Shown here: positions 1 to 8,653 of the stretch, piece by piece
Layout of the letters: every line of letters starts with the position of its first letter
Numbering within the stretch: the stretch's first letter is position 1
DNA from: UBA668 sp046076025
GTDB lineage: Bacteria; Actinomycetota; Acidimicrobiia; Acidimicrobiales; Ilumatobacteraceae
DNA length: 13,002 bases
NCBI GenBank assembly: GCA_046076025.1
Contig: JBJTRF010000237.1
Span: 1 to 13,002, forward strand
Direction: 5' to 3'
Notes under the pieces: generated by a model
Databases searched by the model: none
Told to the model about the DNA's origin: nothing
The model's input: the letters and a program-made list of their open reading frames with translations, nothing else
Position numbers and translations under genes: made by a program

Positions 1-986
1 CCGGCGTCGACGATCGGGAATCCGGTGGTGCCCTCGCACCAGCGCTGCAGGCGGCCACGCGCCGCAGCATCCGTGTCGACGGGCATGGCATCCATGCGCT
101 GGTTCAGGTTCTGCCACGACGTCCGCGGCTCGCGGTGCAGCACGTCCGCATAGAACTCGCGCCATGCCAGCTCGCTGATGAACACCTGTGCGCCCCGCTC
201 GGTGGCGGGGGCCGCAGCCAGCGGCGCCAGGTCGTCGAGCAGTTGCCGCGGGTGCAGCACGCCCCACCGCAGCGCGGCGGAGAGCCGACTGCTGCCGGCA
301 ACCGCCGGGAGGTTGCGGGTGTCGTCGTAGTCGCCCACCTGCGGCAGGTAGGTCTCCCACCGGCGGTGGGCGGCTGCCTCGCTGGCGTCGTCGAGCAACG
401 ACTGCAGGCCGTCGTGCACCGGTTCGAGGTCGATGCCCGGCAGCGGAGGCGGCCCCTCGCAGGGGACGCCCGGGGCGCCGCGCCACTCGACATCGGGCAC
501 GCCGAGCGGACGGTCCCACCCGACAGCGCGCCACGCCCGCGAGAACGGCGTGAACACCGCGTACGGGCCGCCGCTGCCCTTCTCGACCGAGCCCGGCGTC
601 ACCGCGTACGGCGTCCCGACGCCAACGAGGCGACGGCCGTCGGCGCGGAGGCGCTCGGCGACGTCGGCATCCCGGCGACGGCCGTACGGGCCGTAGTCTC
701 GCGTGACATAGACCGCAGTGGCACCGACCTCGGCAGCGAGCCGCGGCACGACGTCGACCGGGTCGCCGTACCGGTACACGAGCGCGCCTTGCGCAGCGTC
801 GTCGAGCGAGCGGAGCGCACGGCACATGAACTCGCGTCGCGCTGCACCCGCACGGTCGAATGCGGGATCCACCACGAACAGCGGGACGACGGCACCCTCC
901 GATGCTGCGGCGTGGAGTGCCGGCAGGTCGGCGAGTCGCAGGTCGCGCCTGAACCACATCACCGTGGTGGGGCGGCCGGTGCTCAT
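1..986 (-). CDS. phr: Deoxyribodipyrimidine photolyase, class I-like (3' end beyond the window)
   Basis: This is a flavoprotein that would repair UV-induced cyclobutane pyrimidine dimers in DNA using light. The frame stays open from the ATG at 986 to the left edge, giving 328 residues; the remaining FAD-domain C-terminus is outside. Visible family signatures are FRRDLRL at residues 12-18 in the N-terminal antenna-chromophore domain, YAVFTPFSRAW in the linker region, SRLSAALRWGVLHPRQL at the start of the FAD domain, ELAWREFYADVL, and RWCEGTTGFPIVDAG at the cut end. Class I CPD photolyases run to roughly 430-480 residues, so about a quarter is missing. The ATG overlaps the stop of the upstream MFS gene in an ATGA arrangement, suggesting translational coupling and a shared transcript with lepA and the exporter. 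A cryptochrome-like role cannot be excluded from sequence alone, but photolyase is the simplest reading. Confidence 0.93.
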   Translation of the reverse strand, partial: MSTGRPTTVMWFRRDLRLADLPALHAAASEGAVVPLFVVDPAFDRAGAARREFMCRALRSLDDAAQGALVYRYGDPVDVVPRLAAEVGATAVYVTRDYGPYGRRRDADVAERLRADGRRLVGVGTPYAVTPGSVEKGSGGPYAVFTPFSRAWRAVGWDRPLGVPDVEWRGAPGVPCEGPPPLPGIDLEPVHDGLQSLLDDASEAAAHRRWETYLPQVGDYDDTRNLPAVAGSSRLSAALRWGVLHPRQLLDDLAPLAAAPATERGAQVFISELAWREFYADVLHREPRTSWQNLNQRMDAMPVDTDAAARGRLQRWCEGTTGFPIVDA

Positions 987-2267
987 GCCGACAGTGTCGC
1001 TGATGCGCCGGCACCGGCCGCTACCGAGCGGGCGTCGCGCCGGCGGGCACGCCATCCGACGGCGCACGCTGCGAGGGCCACGACGCTGCCATAGCCGAGG
1101 CTCCACCCCGCCGAGACGTGGTCGGCAATGAGGCCGGTGATCGGCGCGCCGACCGGCGTGCTGCCGAGGAACGCCACTGCGCCGAGGGCGAGCAGTCGTC
1201 CGCGCATGTCGGGTGGCGACTCCTGCTGGACGATGGCGTTCTGCGCCGAGATGAACGCCGCGCCGCCGATGCCGACCGGGATGCCCAGCAGCAGGGCCGC
1301 CCACAGCGCCGGGGCCCACGCCATCAGCAGACCGCTCACGCCGAGCAGGGTGCCCGCCCCGAAGTAGTAGCGGGTGGTCACGCGCGTGAGCCTGGCGGTG
1401 AGCAGCGACCCGACGACGCTCCCGATGCCGGTGACGGCAAGCAGCAGGCCATACGCCTCCTTGCTGCCGTACGAGCGGTCGGCGATCTTCAGCAGGGACA
1501 CGCTGTAGTTGAACGCGAACGTGGCCACGAGGGTGAAGACCACGAAGACGGTGCGCAGTCGCCGGTCGCCGACGATGAAGGCGACTGCCTCGCGCACTGG
1601 CCGCCCGCCGCGCGGCGCGAGCGGCGTGGGCCGCAGCGAGCGCTGGTCGATGGCCGCCAGCGACCACAGGATCGCCGCGAACGACACGCCGTTCAGCAGG
1701 AACAGCCACCCGATCGCCTCGCCGCCGCCGAGGACGTTGCGCAGCAGCGCGGCCAGCGCCGGCCCGATGACGCGCGACCCGGTCATCACCGCCGTGTTGA
1801 GCGCGACCACGTTGGTGATCTCGTCGGGCTCGACCAGCTCGATGACGAAGCCGCGTCGTGCAGGGTTGTCGAGTGCCCCGAGCACGCCCAGCACCAGCGA
1901 CAGCGAGTAGAGCAGCGGCAGCGACGCCCAGCCGGCCAGCGTCGCGAGTCCAAGGGCTACTGCCTGCACGGCCATGCCGGCCTGGGTGAGCAGCGCCATC
2001 CGCCTGCGGTCGCGCCGGTCGGCCACTGCGCCCGCCCACCCGCCGAGCAGCAGCATCGGCAGGAACTGGCAGAGCAGGCTGATGCCGGTGCTGGTGGCGG
2101 TGCCGGTGAGGTCGTAGACCAGCATCGACGTGGCCGTCATCTGCACCCATGTGCCGATGTTGCTGACCAGCAGCCCGACGAAGAAGATCCGCGCGTTGCG
2201 GTGGCGCAGCGAGCGGAACACCGCGCGTCGCGGCGCCGGCGCGCCGAGCGCCTCGGCGTCGTGGGGC

Positions 2268-2275
<8 letters not shown>
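983..2275 (-). CDS. MFS transporter of the EntS-like (MFS_3) exporter type
   Basis: The product is a 430-residue inner-membrane protein with about 10-12 hydrophobic helices, resembling the EntS-like branch of the major facilitator superfamily. The N-terminal part reads RSLRHRNARIFFVGLLVSN then IGTWVQMTATSMLVYDLTG, a typical start of this branch. The loop after helix 2 carries AGAVADRRDRRRM, the MFS loop 2-3 signature, and DNPARRGFV follows helix 4. A charged central loop (IDQRSLRPTPLAPRGGRPVREAV) separates the two six-helix halves. The substrate cannot be told; relatives export siderophores, macrolides or other small molecules. I chose the ATG at 2275 rather than one 45 bases upstream, because the earlier start would extend deep into lepA. 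Even so the gene overlaps the end of lepA by 8 bases, and its own stop overlaps the photolyase start by 4. No promoter of its own is visible. Confidence 0.9.
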
Positions 2276-4052
<1,777 letters not shown>

Positions 4053-4065
4053 GGCCGGTCGAGGG

Positions 4066-4071
4066 AGCCTA
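4066..4071 (-). promoter_or_regulatory. Candidate -10 box for lepA
   Basis: On the minus strand TAGGCT lies 13 bases before the lepA ATG. Normal spacing places transcription start near 4059 and leaves a leader of only about 7 bases, consistent with the absence of a ribosome binding site. I see no convincing -35 box at 16-18 bases. The match resembles the other TAGnnT boxes in this window, which is its main support. Confidence 0.4.
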
Positions 4072-4080
4072 CCGGCGAGG

Positions 4081-4110
4081 TTGGGGCCCTTGCCGGATCG
4101 CTGTTAGCCT
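4081..4110 (+). promoter_or_regulatory. Candidate rpsT promoter
   Basis: A TTGGGG box at 4081-4086 is followed after 18 bases by TAGCCT at 4105-4110, with a TG one base before the -10 box (TGTTAGCCT), like an extended -10 element. Transcription would begin near 4117, giving a leader of about 30 bases that contains the ribosome binding site of rpsT. The same TAGCCT hexamer precedes pgsA on the other strand at 12046-12051. Confidence 0.45.
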
Positions 4111-4133
4111 CTCCAAGCCGTTCCTGCCCTCGC

Positions 4134-4139
4134 GAAGGA
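4134..4139 (+). promoter_or_regulatory. Ribosome binding site of rpsT
   Basis: GAAGGA lies 7 bases before the GTG at 4147. It fixes that GTG as the start, because no ATG is available in frame before the conserved ANIKSQKKR N-terminus. Confidence 0.8.
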
Positions 4140-4146
4140 CTCACCC

Positions 4147-4395
4147 GTGGCAAACATCAAGAGCCAGAAGAAGCGCAACATCACCAACGCCAAGCGCGCC
4201 GAGCGCAACAAGGCCGTGCGCAGCGAGCTCAAGACCCGCGTGAAGTCGGCCGTCAAGAACGCCGGGACCGATGAGGGCCCCGAGGCGCTGCGCCTCGCCG
4301 TGAAGCGCCTCGACATGGCTGCCGCCAAGGGCGTCATCCACCCCAACCAGGCAGCTCGCCGCAAGAGCCGCCTGATGCGCAAGCTCAGCGGCTGA
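4147..4395 (+). CDS. rpsT: 30S ribosomal protein bS20
   Basis: bS20 is a small basic protein that binds 16S rRNA early in 30S subunit assembly. The 82-residue product has the typical N-terminus MANIKSQKKRNITNAKRAERNK, continues with alternating basic helices, and ends RRKSRLMRKLSG; length and composition match the family. The start codon is GTG, supported by GAAGGA 7 bases upstream. In E. coli rpsT also uses a weak start codon (UUG), which is connected with autoregulation by free S20; a similar effect here is only an inference. The gene stands alone on the plus strand between the divergent lepA and the convergent holA, an arrangement also known from mycobacteria. Confidence 0.98.
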   Translation: MANIKSQKKRNITNAKRAERNKAVRSELKTRVKSAVKNAGTDEGPEALRLAVKRLDMAAAKGVIHPNQAARRKSRLMRKLSG

Positions 4396-4450
4396 GTCGC
4401 GCTCGCTGGCACCACGATCGCCGCCCCATCTGCGCCTCGTCATGTGCGCC

Positions 4451-4477
4451 GTCTGATCCGGGCTGCACCGGCCAGAC
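4451..4477. terminator. Hairpin between convergent rpsT and holA, possible two-way terminator
   Basis: The 98-base gap between the two stop codons holds the inverted repeat GTCTG-AT-CCGG-GCTGCA-CCGG-C-CAGAC. A 5-bp outer stem and a 4-bp inner stem are separated by a small asymmetric internal loop (2 and 1 bases) and closed by a 6-base loop. There is no run of T on either side, as is common in high-GC actinobacteria. Because the repeat is symmetrical it could end transcripts from both directions. The call rests on position and symmetry only. Confidence 0.4.
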
Positions 4478-4493
4478 CGCGCCGTCCTGACCC

Positions 4494-5465
4494 TCAGCGC
4501 CGGGAGCCCGCCAGCTTCGAGAGTCGCGCCACCAGCACCTCGGCCACCAGTTCGGGCGCGAGGTCCTTGGCACCCTTCAGGTCGAGGTCGGCCTGGGCGA
4601 GCAGCCGCACGGCGCGGGCCACGCTCTGGCTGCCGAGATTCCGGTAGGTGCCCAGCGCCTTGCGTGCCGGGAATCCGGGCTTGATGCCCATCGCCGCCGC
4701 TGCCGCCGCCTCATCACGAACGTCGAGGCCGTCGAGCGCCAGCAGCTTGGCGTAGTGGCCGTGCAGGATGGAGAGCACCGCCAGCGGGTGCCGCTCGCCG
4801 GCGTGCATCATGCGGTGCAGCAGTTGCAGCGCCAGCGTCGTGTTGCCGCCATCGATGGCATCGGTGAGATCCCACGGGGGCACGCCGCCGGCGTCACCGA
4901 GGAACGGCTCGATGTCGGCCACCTTCAGGGTGGTGCCCTCGCCATAGGTGGACCGCAGCGTGTCGAGCACGCCGCCTAGCCGGCCCGCATCCTCGCCGAG
5001 CCATGCGGCCAGCCGGGTCAGCGCACCGGCGTCGAGCGAGATGCCGGCGCCGCGCGCCTGTTCTGACACCCACTCCTTGCGCTCGCCGGCCTTGCTGGGC
5101 GGCGAGGTGGACATGGCCTCGCCGCCGGCGGCCTTGACGGCATCGGTGAGCGACTTCACCATGCGCCCCCCGCCGGCCACGAGCACGAGATCGGTGGTGG
5201 GCAGCGGATCGGCGAGGTAGTCGACGAGCGGGCCGACCTCGTCGGCGGTGAATCGCCCCACCCCGCGTGCCACCACGACTCGCCGGTCGGTGAGGAACGA
5301 CGGCGTCTGGGCGGCGTCGGCCACGGCGCCGAGCGTGTACTCGGGACCGTCGAAGTCGTCGACCATCAGGCCGCGGTCGCCATCGCCGACGAGACGGCGC
5401 AAGAGGTCGCCGACGGCGCTCATCAGGATCGACTCGTCGTCGCCGGAGAGCAGGTACACGGCCAT
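4494..5465 (-). CDS. holA: DNA polymerase III delta subunit
   Basis: HolA is the delta subunit of the clamp loader, which opens the sliding clamp and loads it on primed DNA. The 323-residue protein begins MAVYLLSGDDESILMSAVGDLLRRLVGDG, matching the family start (a short strand, then GDDxxL). It continues with FLTDRRVVVARGVGRF in the AAA+-like domain, which as expected for delta carries no Walker A motif. The C-terminal collar domain includes LAAWLGEDAGRL, PFLGDAGGVPPWDLTDAIDGG, HRMMHAGERHPLAVLSILHGHY and QADLDLKGAKDLAPELVAEVLVARL. The start lies 6 bases after the comEC stop with no clear ribosome binding site, pointing to coupling with comEC. holA beside comEC and comEA and close to rpsT and lepA is a widespread actinobacterial arrangement. 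Confidence 0.95.
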   Translation of the reverse strand: MAVYLLSGDDESILMSAVGDLLRRLVGDGDRGLMVDDFDGPEYTLGAVADAAQTPSFLTDRRVVVARGVGRFTADEVGPLVDYLADPLPTTDLVLVAGGGRMVKSLTDAVKAAGGEAMSTSPPSKAGERKEWVSEQARGAGISLDAGALTRLAAWLGEDAGRLGGVLDTLRSTYGEGTTLKVADIEPFLGDAGGVPPWDLTDAIDGGNTTLALQLLHRMMHAGERHPLAVLSILHGHYAKLLALDGLDVRDEAAAAAAMGIKPGFPARKALGTYRNLGSQSVARAVRLLAQADLDLKGAKDLAPELVAEVLVARLSKLAGSRR

Positions 5466-5471
5466 GCGACG

Positions 5472-6908
5472 TCAGATTGGCACAGGCGTGCGCGGCCGGC
5501 GCAGTGCCAGCCATGCGGCGAGCGCCAGCCACGCTGCGAGCGAGGCGCCTGCGGGCAGCGGCACGGCACCGGCGAGTCGCGCCACGTCGGCCACCCACCT
5601 CGTGCCAGCGGCCGCCGGCCACATCACCGCATCGCCGACCGCTGCGGCACCGAGGGCAGATAGCACCGCCGACACCGCAGCCGAGGGGATGCCCGCCAGC
5701 ATCACGAAGCCGGCAACTGCCGAGGCGGCCGGGTTGGCGAGCAGCGCCACCGCCGGCAACCTGCCGAACACCAGCATGGCCGGCAGGGCCACGCCTGCCT
5801 GGGCGGCGATGGTGAGCGACAGCGGCATCGTCACCCATCGCGGGCCGGGCAACCGGTGCTCGACAACTGGTGCGAGTGCGCACACGCCTGCCGTTGCGCC
5901 CACGGAGAGCCAGAAACCCACCGAGTAGGCCAGGAACGGATCGATGACGACCAGCCCTGTCACGGCGAGGCCGAGCAGTCGGAGCGGATCGACCGGCCGG
6001 CCGACCGTGAACGCCGTCGCCGACAGTGCGGCCATCACCCCTGCACGCATCACCGACGGCTCGCCGCGGGCAACGGCGGAGAATCCGGCGATCACGGCGA
6101 GCGTGCCGCACCACCGCGTCCATGGGGGCAGTCGCCGCAGCAGCGGGCCGGCGGCCAGCAGCACGAAGGCGACGTTCTGGCCCGAGACGGCCGTGAGGTG
6201 CGACAGGCCGGCAGCGCGGAACTCGTCGACCATCGCCGGCTCCTGGCGGGCGTCATCGCCGATCACGAGACCGGTGAACAGCGCTGCGTGTCGCGAGTCC
6301 ATCGATCGCTCAGCCGACGATCGCAGCATGTCGCGAATGCGGTTTGCGGCCACGGCTGCGGCCGGTCCGTCGCGCACGTCGGCGATGAGGTCGAGCCGAA
6401 GTCGCCCGAGCACGTGGCGCACCGCCGCACGGTGTCGCGCTGCAGGATCGCCGATCGCTGAACGTACCCCTGAGAGCCAGACACGGTCTCCAGCCTCGAG
6501 CGACATGACGATGCGCCGATGCCGGCCGTATGCCCACGCCTCGAATCGCCGGCCGTCGAGGCGCATCACCACTGACGTTGCAGACCCTCGCGGTGCTGGA
6601 TCGGTCGCCACGGTGGCCCATCCCCGCCACGGTCCGAACTCCGCCGACGAGACAGTCCGCCATTCAGCGTCGGCGCGGAGCGCGGCGACGGCCGCCACGA
6701 GCACCATCGCCGTCAGCACTCGGGAACCCTCGCGAGGCACCCGACCTGCGGGCGCGCAGAGCCCGGCACGTCGACGGGCACTCCATCGCACGGCCATCAG
6801 TGCCAGTGCACTCGGCACGACGAGGCCGGCGCCCGACGCGACACCGAGGCGATGCCCGGCGACCGCTCCCCCGACGGCGGCCAGTGCCACGCCGAGTGCC
6901 GCCGGCAC
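5472..6908 (-). CDS. comEC: ComEC/Rec2-type DNA uptake channel, short form without the C-terminal hydrolase domain
   Basis: ComEC forms the inner-membrane channel through which single-stranded DNA enters during natural transformation. With the chosen start the protein has 478 residues: two N-terminal helices, a soluble N-terminal (DUF4131-like) domain around residues 85-180, and the competence domain with several helices from about 210 to 460. The family motif GLSHLTAVSGQNV is at about 234-246. It ends directly after the last helix with LALRRPRTPVPI, so the metallo-beta-lactamase-like domain of full-length ComEC (usually about 700-800 residues) is absent. I chose the GTG at 6908 because GGAGG lies 10 bases upstream and translation then begins just before the first helix. 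Alternatives are an ATG at 6986, which shares its CATG with the divergent gene at 6985, and a TTG at 7046. holA follows after 6 bases. Confidence 0.85.
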   Translation of the reverse strand: MPAALGVALAAVGGAVAGHRLGVASGAGLVVPSALALMAVRWSARRRAGLCAPAGRVPREGSRVLTAMVLVAAVAALRADAEWRTVSSAEFGPWRGWATVATDPAPRGSATSVVMRLDGRRFEAWAYGRHRRIVMSLEAGDRVWLSGVRSAIGDPAARHRAAVRHVLGRLRLDLIADVRDGPAAAVAANRIRDMLRSSAERSMDSRHAALFTGLVIGDDARQEPAMVDEFRAAGLSHLTAVSGQNVAFVLLAAGPLLRRLPPWTRWCGTLAVIAGFSAVARGEPSVMRAGVMAALSATAFTVGRPVDPLRLLGLAVTGLVVIDPFLAYSVGFWLSVGATAGVCALAPVVEHRLPGPRWVTMPLSLTIAAQAGVALPAMLVFGRLPAVALLANPAASAVAGFVMLAGIPSAAVSAVLSALGAAAVGDAVMWPAAAGTRWVADVARLAGAVPLPAGASLAAWLALAAWLALRRPRTPVPI

Positions 6909-6918
6909 GCCGTGCTTC

Positions 6919-6923
6919 CCTCC
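6919..6923 (-). promoter_or_regulatory. Ribosome binding site supporting the comEC start at 6908
   Basis: GGAGG on the minus strand lies 10 bases before the GTG at 6908. No comparable site precedes the ATG at 6986. It is the main reason to prefer the shorter comEC product. Confidence 0.5.
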
Positions 6924-6972
6924 GCCCGGCACCGGCAGGCCCGCGTGACCCGCTGGACCGTCCGCATCGCCG

Positions 6973-6978
6973 TACGCT
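6973..6978 (+). promoter_or_regulatory. Candidate -10 box giving a leaderless transcript of the gene at 6985
   Basis: TACGCT is followed by exactly 6 bases and then ATG, so transcription would begin at the A of the start codon. No Shine-Dalgarno sequence is present. The identical hexamer at the identical distance precedes the minus-strand gene starting at 8647. No convincing -35 box is seen. Confidence 0.5.
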
Positions 6979-6984
6979 CGCCCC

Positions 6985-7449
6985 ATGACCCGCGGCGAAC
7001 TGGGCGACGTGCGCCCGGGGTACGGATCGCGGCCGGCGGTTCCCAACGGACCCCGCGATTACCGCGTGCGGATCCGGCGACGCGGGCCGCTCGCCGCCAT
7101 GCTGCCCGCTGCGCTGCTCGCCATGGCGGGCCAGGCGCTGCTCCTCGGCTCGCCGGGGGTCGGCAGGGCCGTGGCCGGCGTGGCGTGCACGGTGCTGGCG
7201 GCGCCGTTCGTGCTGGTGGTCGGCGCCCCGTTCACCTCGAGTCCGCTCGCCGTTGTGCTGGCCGTGGCACTCAGCGCCGCCCTGTGGCTCGCGATCGGCA
7301 CGGCGGCCGCGGCGCGAGCCACCCGGCGACCCGCCGTGGCATGGCGCGAGTACTGGCAGGAGTTCGCCTGGTCGGGCGCAGCAGTGTGGACCGGCATTGC
7401 CGGCGGCCTCGCGGCAGTCGACATCGCGCTCGGCCGTCCACTGCTGTAA
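6985..7449 (+). CDS. Hypothetical four-helix membrane protein
   Basis: I do not recognise this 154-residue protein. It has a soluble basic N-terminus of about 33 residues ending RVRIRRRG, followed by four likely membrane segments at about 35-54, 61-80, 87-110 and 127-147. The loop between the last two is rich in Trp and Glu (AWREYWQEFAW). The basic N-terminus suggests an inside-in topology. Strong third-position GC and the membrane pattern argue that it is real rather than a shadow of a minus-strand frame. It lies against the strand of its neighbours comEC and comEA. Its ATG is preceded by a leaderless-type promoter box and its stop lies 4 bases from the comEA stop. No function can be assigned; the position suggests, but does not show, a link to DNA uptake. 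Confidence 0.72.
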   Translation: MTRGELGDVRPGYGSRPAVPNGPRDYRVRIRRRGPLAAMLPAALLAMAGQALLLGSPGVGRAVAGVACTVLAAPFVLVVGAPFTSSPLAVVLAVALSAALWLAIGTAAAARATRRPAVAWREYWQEFAWSGAAVWTGIAGGLAAVDIALGRPLL

Positions 7450-7453
7450 CGGC

Positions 7454-8221
7454 TCACACGGTCACCAGGCCGCGCAGTGCAGCCAGCTTCGCCGGGCCGA
7501 TACCCGCCACCTCGCCGAGCTCGTCGACCGATGCGAAGGGGCCGTGCAGGTCGCGATGGGCGACGATTGCGGCTGCTGTAGTGGGGCCGATCCCCGGCAG
7601 CGTCTCCAGTTCGCTGGCCGTCGCCGAGTTCACGTTCACCGGCCCCGAAGGCGCAGTGCTGCCGGTGGCCGGCGACAGTTGGCCGCCGAGCGGGTCGTCC
7701 TCGCCGGCTCGCGGCACGTAGACGCGCTGGCCGTCGGCCAGCGTCGCTGCGAGGTTGATCCGGTCGGCGTCGGCATCGGCGGCAAGTCCGCCCGCGGCGC
7801 GAACCGCGTCGACCACGCGTGCCGACGACACCAGTGCGTACACGCCGGGGGCTCGCACCGCGCCGGCCACGTGCACGGTGACCTGACCGGCGGCAGCGGC
7901 CACCACCGTGGTCGCCGATGCCTCCCCGCCGCCCGTGGCGGACGGCCCGCTTGTGGTCGCCGTGGCGAAGGGCAGCGCTGCCTCGGTGGGAAGATCGGGC
8001 GGACGGACCAGCCAGTAGGTGCCGGCCACCACGGCCACGATGGTCGCCGCGGTCGCCGCCACGCGAGCAGGGCCGATCAGCCGGGCACGCTCGACCGCCG
8101 CAGCGACAGCATCGGCAGCCAATCCCCGAGCCCGCGATCCGCCACGGCTCGACGACCTGCGAGGCGACGACGGGCGGCGGCGCCAGGCACTGGGCACTGG
8201 CCGCGGCGGCAGCGATTGCAC
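7454..8221 (-). CDS. comEA: ComEA-like DNA-binding competence protein (SLBB plus helix-hairpin-helix)
   Basis: ComEA binds incoming double-stranded DNA outside the membrane and hands it to ComEC. The 255-residue protein has a basic, Arg- and Ser-rich N-terminus, one membrane anchor at about 53-72 (VAATAATIVAVVAGTYWLV), and a low-complexity Ala/Thr/Gly linker. A SLBB domain follows at about 114-172 (VTVHVAGAVRAPGVYAL through DGQRVYVPRAGE). At the C-terminus is the double helix-hairpin-helix domain at 194-255, with VNVNSATASELETLPGIGP and VAGIGPAKLAALRGL. Two starts are possible. I prefer the GTG at 8221, which has GGGGAGG 4 bases upstream; the GTG at 8245 has no ribosome binding site and would lie in the loop of the leader hairpin. 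The comEA-comEC-holA order is conserved, but here a gene on the other strand separates comEA from comEC. Confidence 0.92.
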   Translation of the reverse strand: MQSLPPRPVPSAWRRRPSSPRRSSSRGGSRARGLAADAVAAAVERARLIGPARVAATAATIVAVVAGTYWLVRPPDLPTEAALPFATATTSGPSATGGGEASATTVVAAAAGQVTVHVAGAVRAPGVYALVSSARVVDAVRAAGGLAADADADRINLAATLADGQRVYVPRAGEDDPLGGQLSPATGSTAPSGPVNVNSATASELETLPGIGPTTAAAIVAHRDLHGPFASVDELGEVAGIGPAKLAALRGLVTV

Positions 8222-8224
8222 GGA

Positions 8225-8256
8225 ACCTCCCCGGGAGACAAGCACTCGGGGGAGGT
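8225..8256 (-). promoter_or_regulatory. Leader hairpin that would bury the comEA ribosome binding site
   Basis: On the minus strand ACCTCCCC (8256-8249) and GGGGAGGT (8232-8225) form a perfect 8-bp inverted repeat with a 16-base loop. The downstream arm contains the GGGGAGG Shine-Dalgarno sequence of comEA. The upstream arm resembles the anti-Shine-Dalgarno end of 16S rRNA. If transcription starts near 8258, as the TAGGTT box suggests, the blocking arm lies almost at the 5' end of the message. The fold is seen in the sequence; a regulatory role is inferred. Confidence 0.5.
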
Positions 8257-8264
8257 CGCCGCCG

Positions 8265-8270
8265 AACCTA
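8265..8270 (-). promoter_or_regulatory. Candidate -10 box for comEA
   Basis: TAGGTT on the minus strand lies in the 66-base gap between the stop of the HExxH gene and the comEA start. A CTGACT box 15 bases upstream is a partial -35 match with short spacing. Transcription would start near 8258, giving a leader of about 37 bases occupied by the hairpin. Confidence 0.35.
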
Positions 8271-8287
8271 CCGGCGAAGTGCGGCAG

Positions 8288-8647
8288 TCAGCGCGTCGAT
8301 GCCGGACTGTCGTCAACGGCCGCGTCGCCGTCGTGGCACACGCCCGTCGCCAGCTGCCGGCGAGCAACCCAGTCGGCCTCGATCTCGAAGGGAATCCGCA
8401 GGTACGCGCTGCGGTGCGACCGACCGAGCAGCCGCTGCGCGGCATAGGGCAGCAGGTACCGAACGAGGAATCCGACGGCACCGTGACGGCGCCACTGGCG
8501 CACGTGGACGTGCTCGTGGCGCAACAGGTAGGGCGTCGCCCGCCCGACCCGGACGATGACGAGACGCCCGATCGTGATGCCGTCCGCACCCGGCGGCACC
8601 GGCCCGCCCTCCCACAGCACGAAATCGTCCCGCTGCTGAAGTGCCAT
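8288..8647 (-). CDS. Hypothetical small protein with an HExxH zinc-peptidase motif
   Basis: I do not recognise this family with certainty. The 119-residue protein carries HEHVH at 44-48, an HExxH zinc-binding motif inside LLRHEHVHVRQWRRHG. A later PFEIEADWVARR segment (87-98) could supply the third, glutamate ligand (E88 or E90), as in gluzincin-type metallopeptidases. Between them lies a weakly hydrophobic stretch, GFLVRYLLPYAA (59-70), perhaps a membrane-associated helix. There is no signal peptide. The size fits a minimal peptidase-like fold; catalysis is not proven. The start is the ATG at 8647, because TACGCT lies exactly 6 bases before it. The GTG at 8653 would directly abut that box and lie outside the transcript. 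The gene diverges from the M23 peptidase gene and precedes comEA on the same strand. Confidence 0.7.
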   Translation of the reverse strand: MALQQRDDFVLWEGGPVPPGADGITIGRLVIVRVGRATPYLLRHEHVHVRQWRRHGAVGFLVRYLLPYAAQRLLGRSHRSAYLRIPFEIEADWVARRQLATGVCHDGDAAVDDSPASTR

Positions 8648-8653
8648 CGCCAC

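Noticed and set aside
4894..6123. Minus-strand open frame of 409 codons across the holA-comEC junction
   Set aside because: The translation is mostly Arg, Gly, Ala and Pro and lies in another frame of two recognised genes.
7433..7453. GCCGT and ACGGC inverted repeat at the convergent junction of the gene at 6985 and comEA
   Set aside because: Only 5 bp with an 11-base loop and mostly inside coding sequence. This is expected often by chance at such GC content, so it is not called a terminator.
7059..7457. A 132-codon open frame on the minus strand between comEA and comEC
   Set aside because: It lacks any domain or membrane pattern and is rich in Ser, Ala and Thr as expected from an antisense shadow. 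The plus-strand frame over the same bases has four clear membrane helices and a promoter box.
7444..7457. Possible programmed readthrough between the closely spaced comEA and membrane-protein stops
   Set aside because: The genes are on opposite strands, so readthrough cannot join them.
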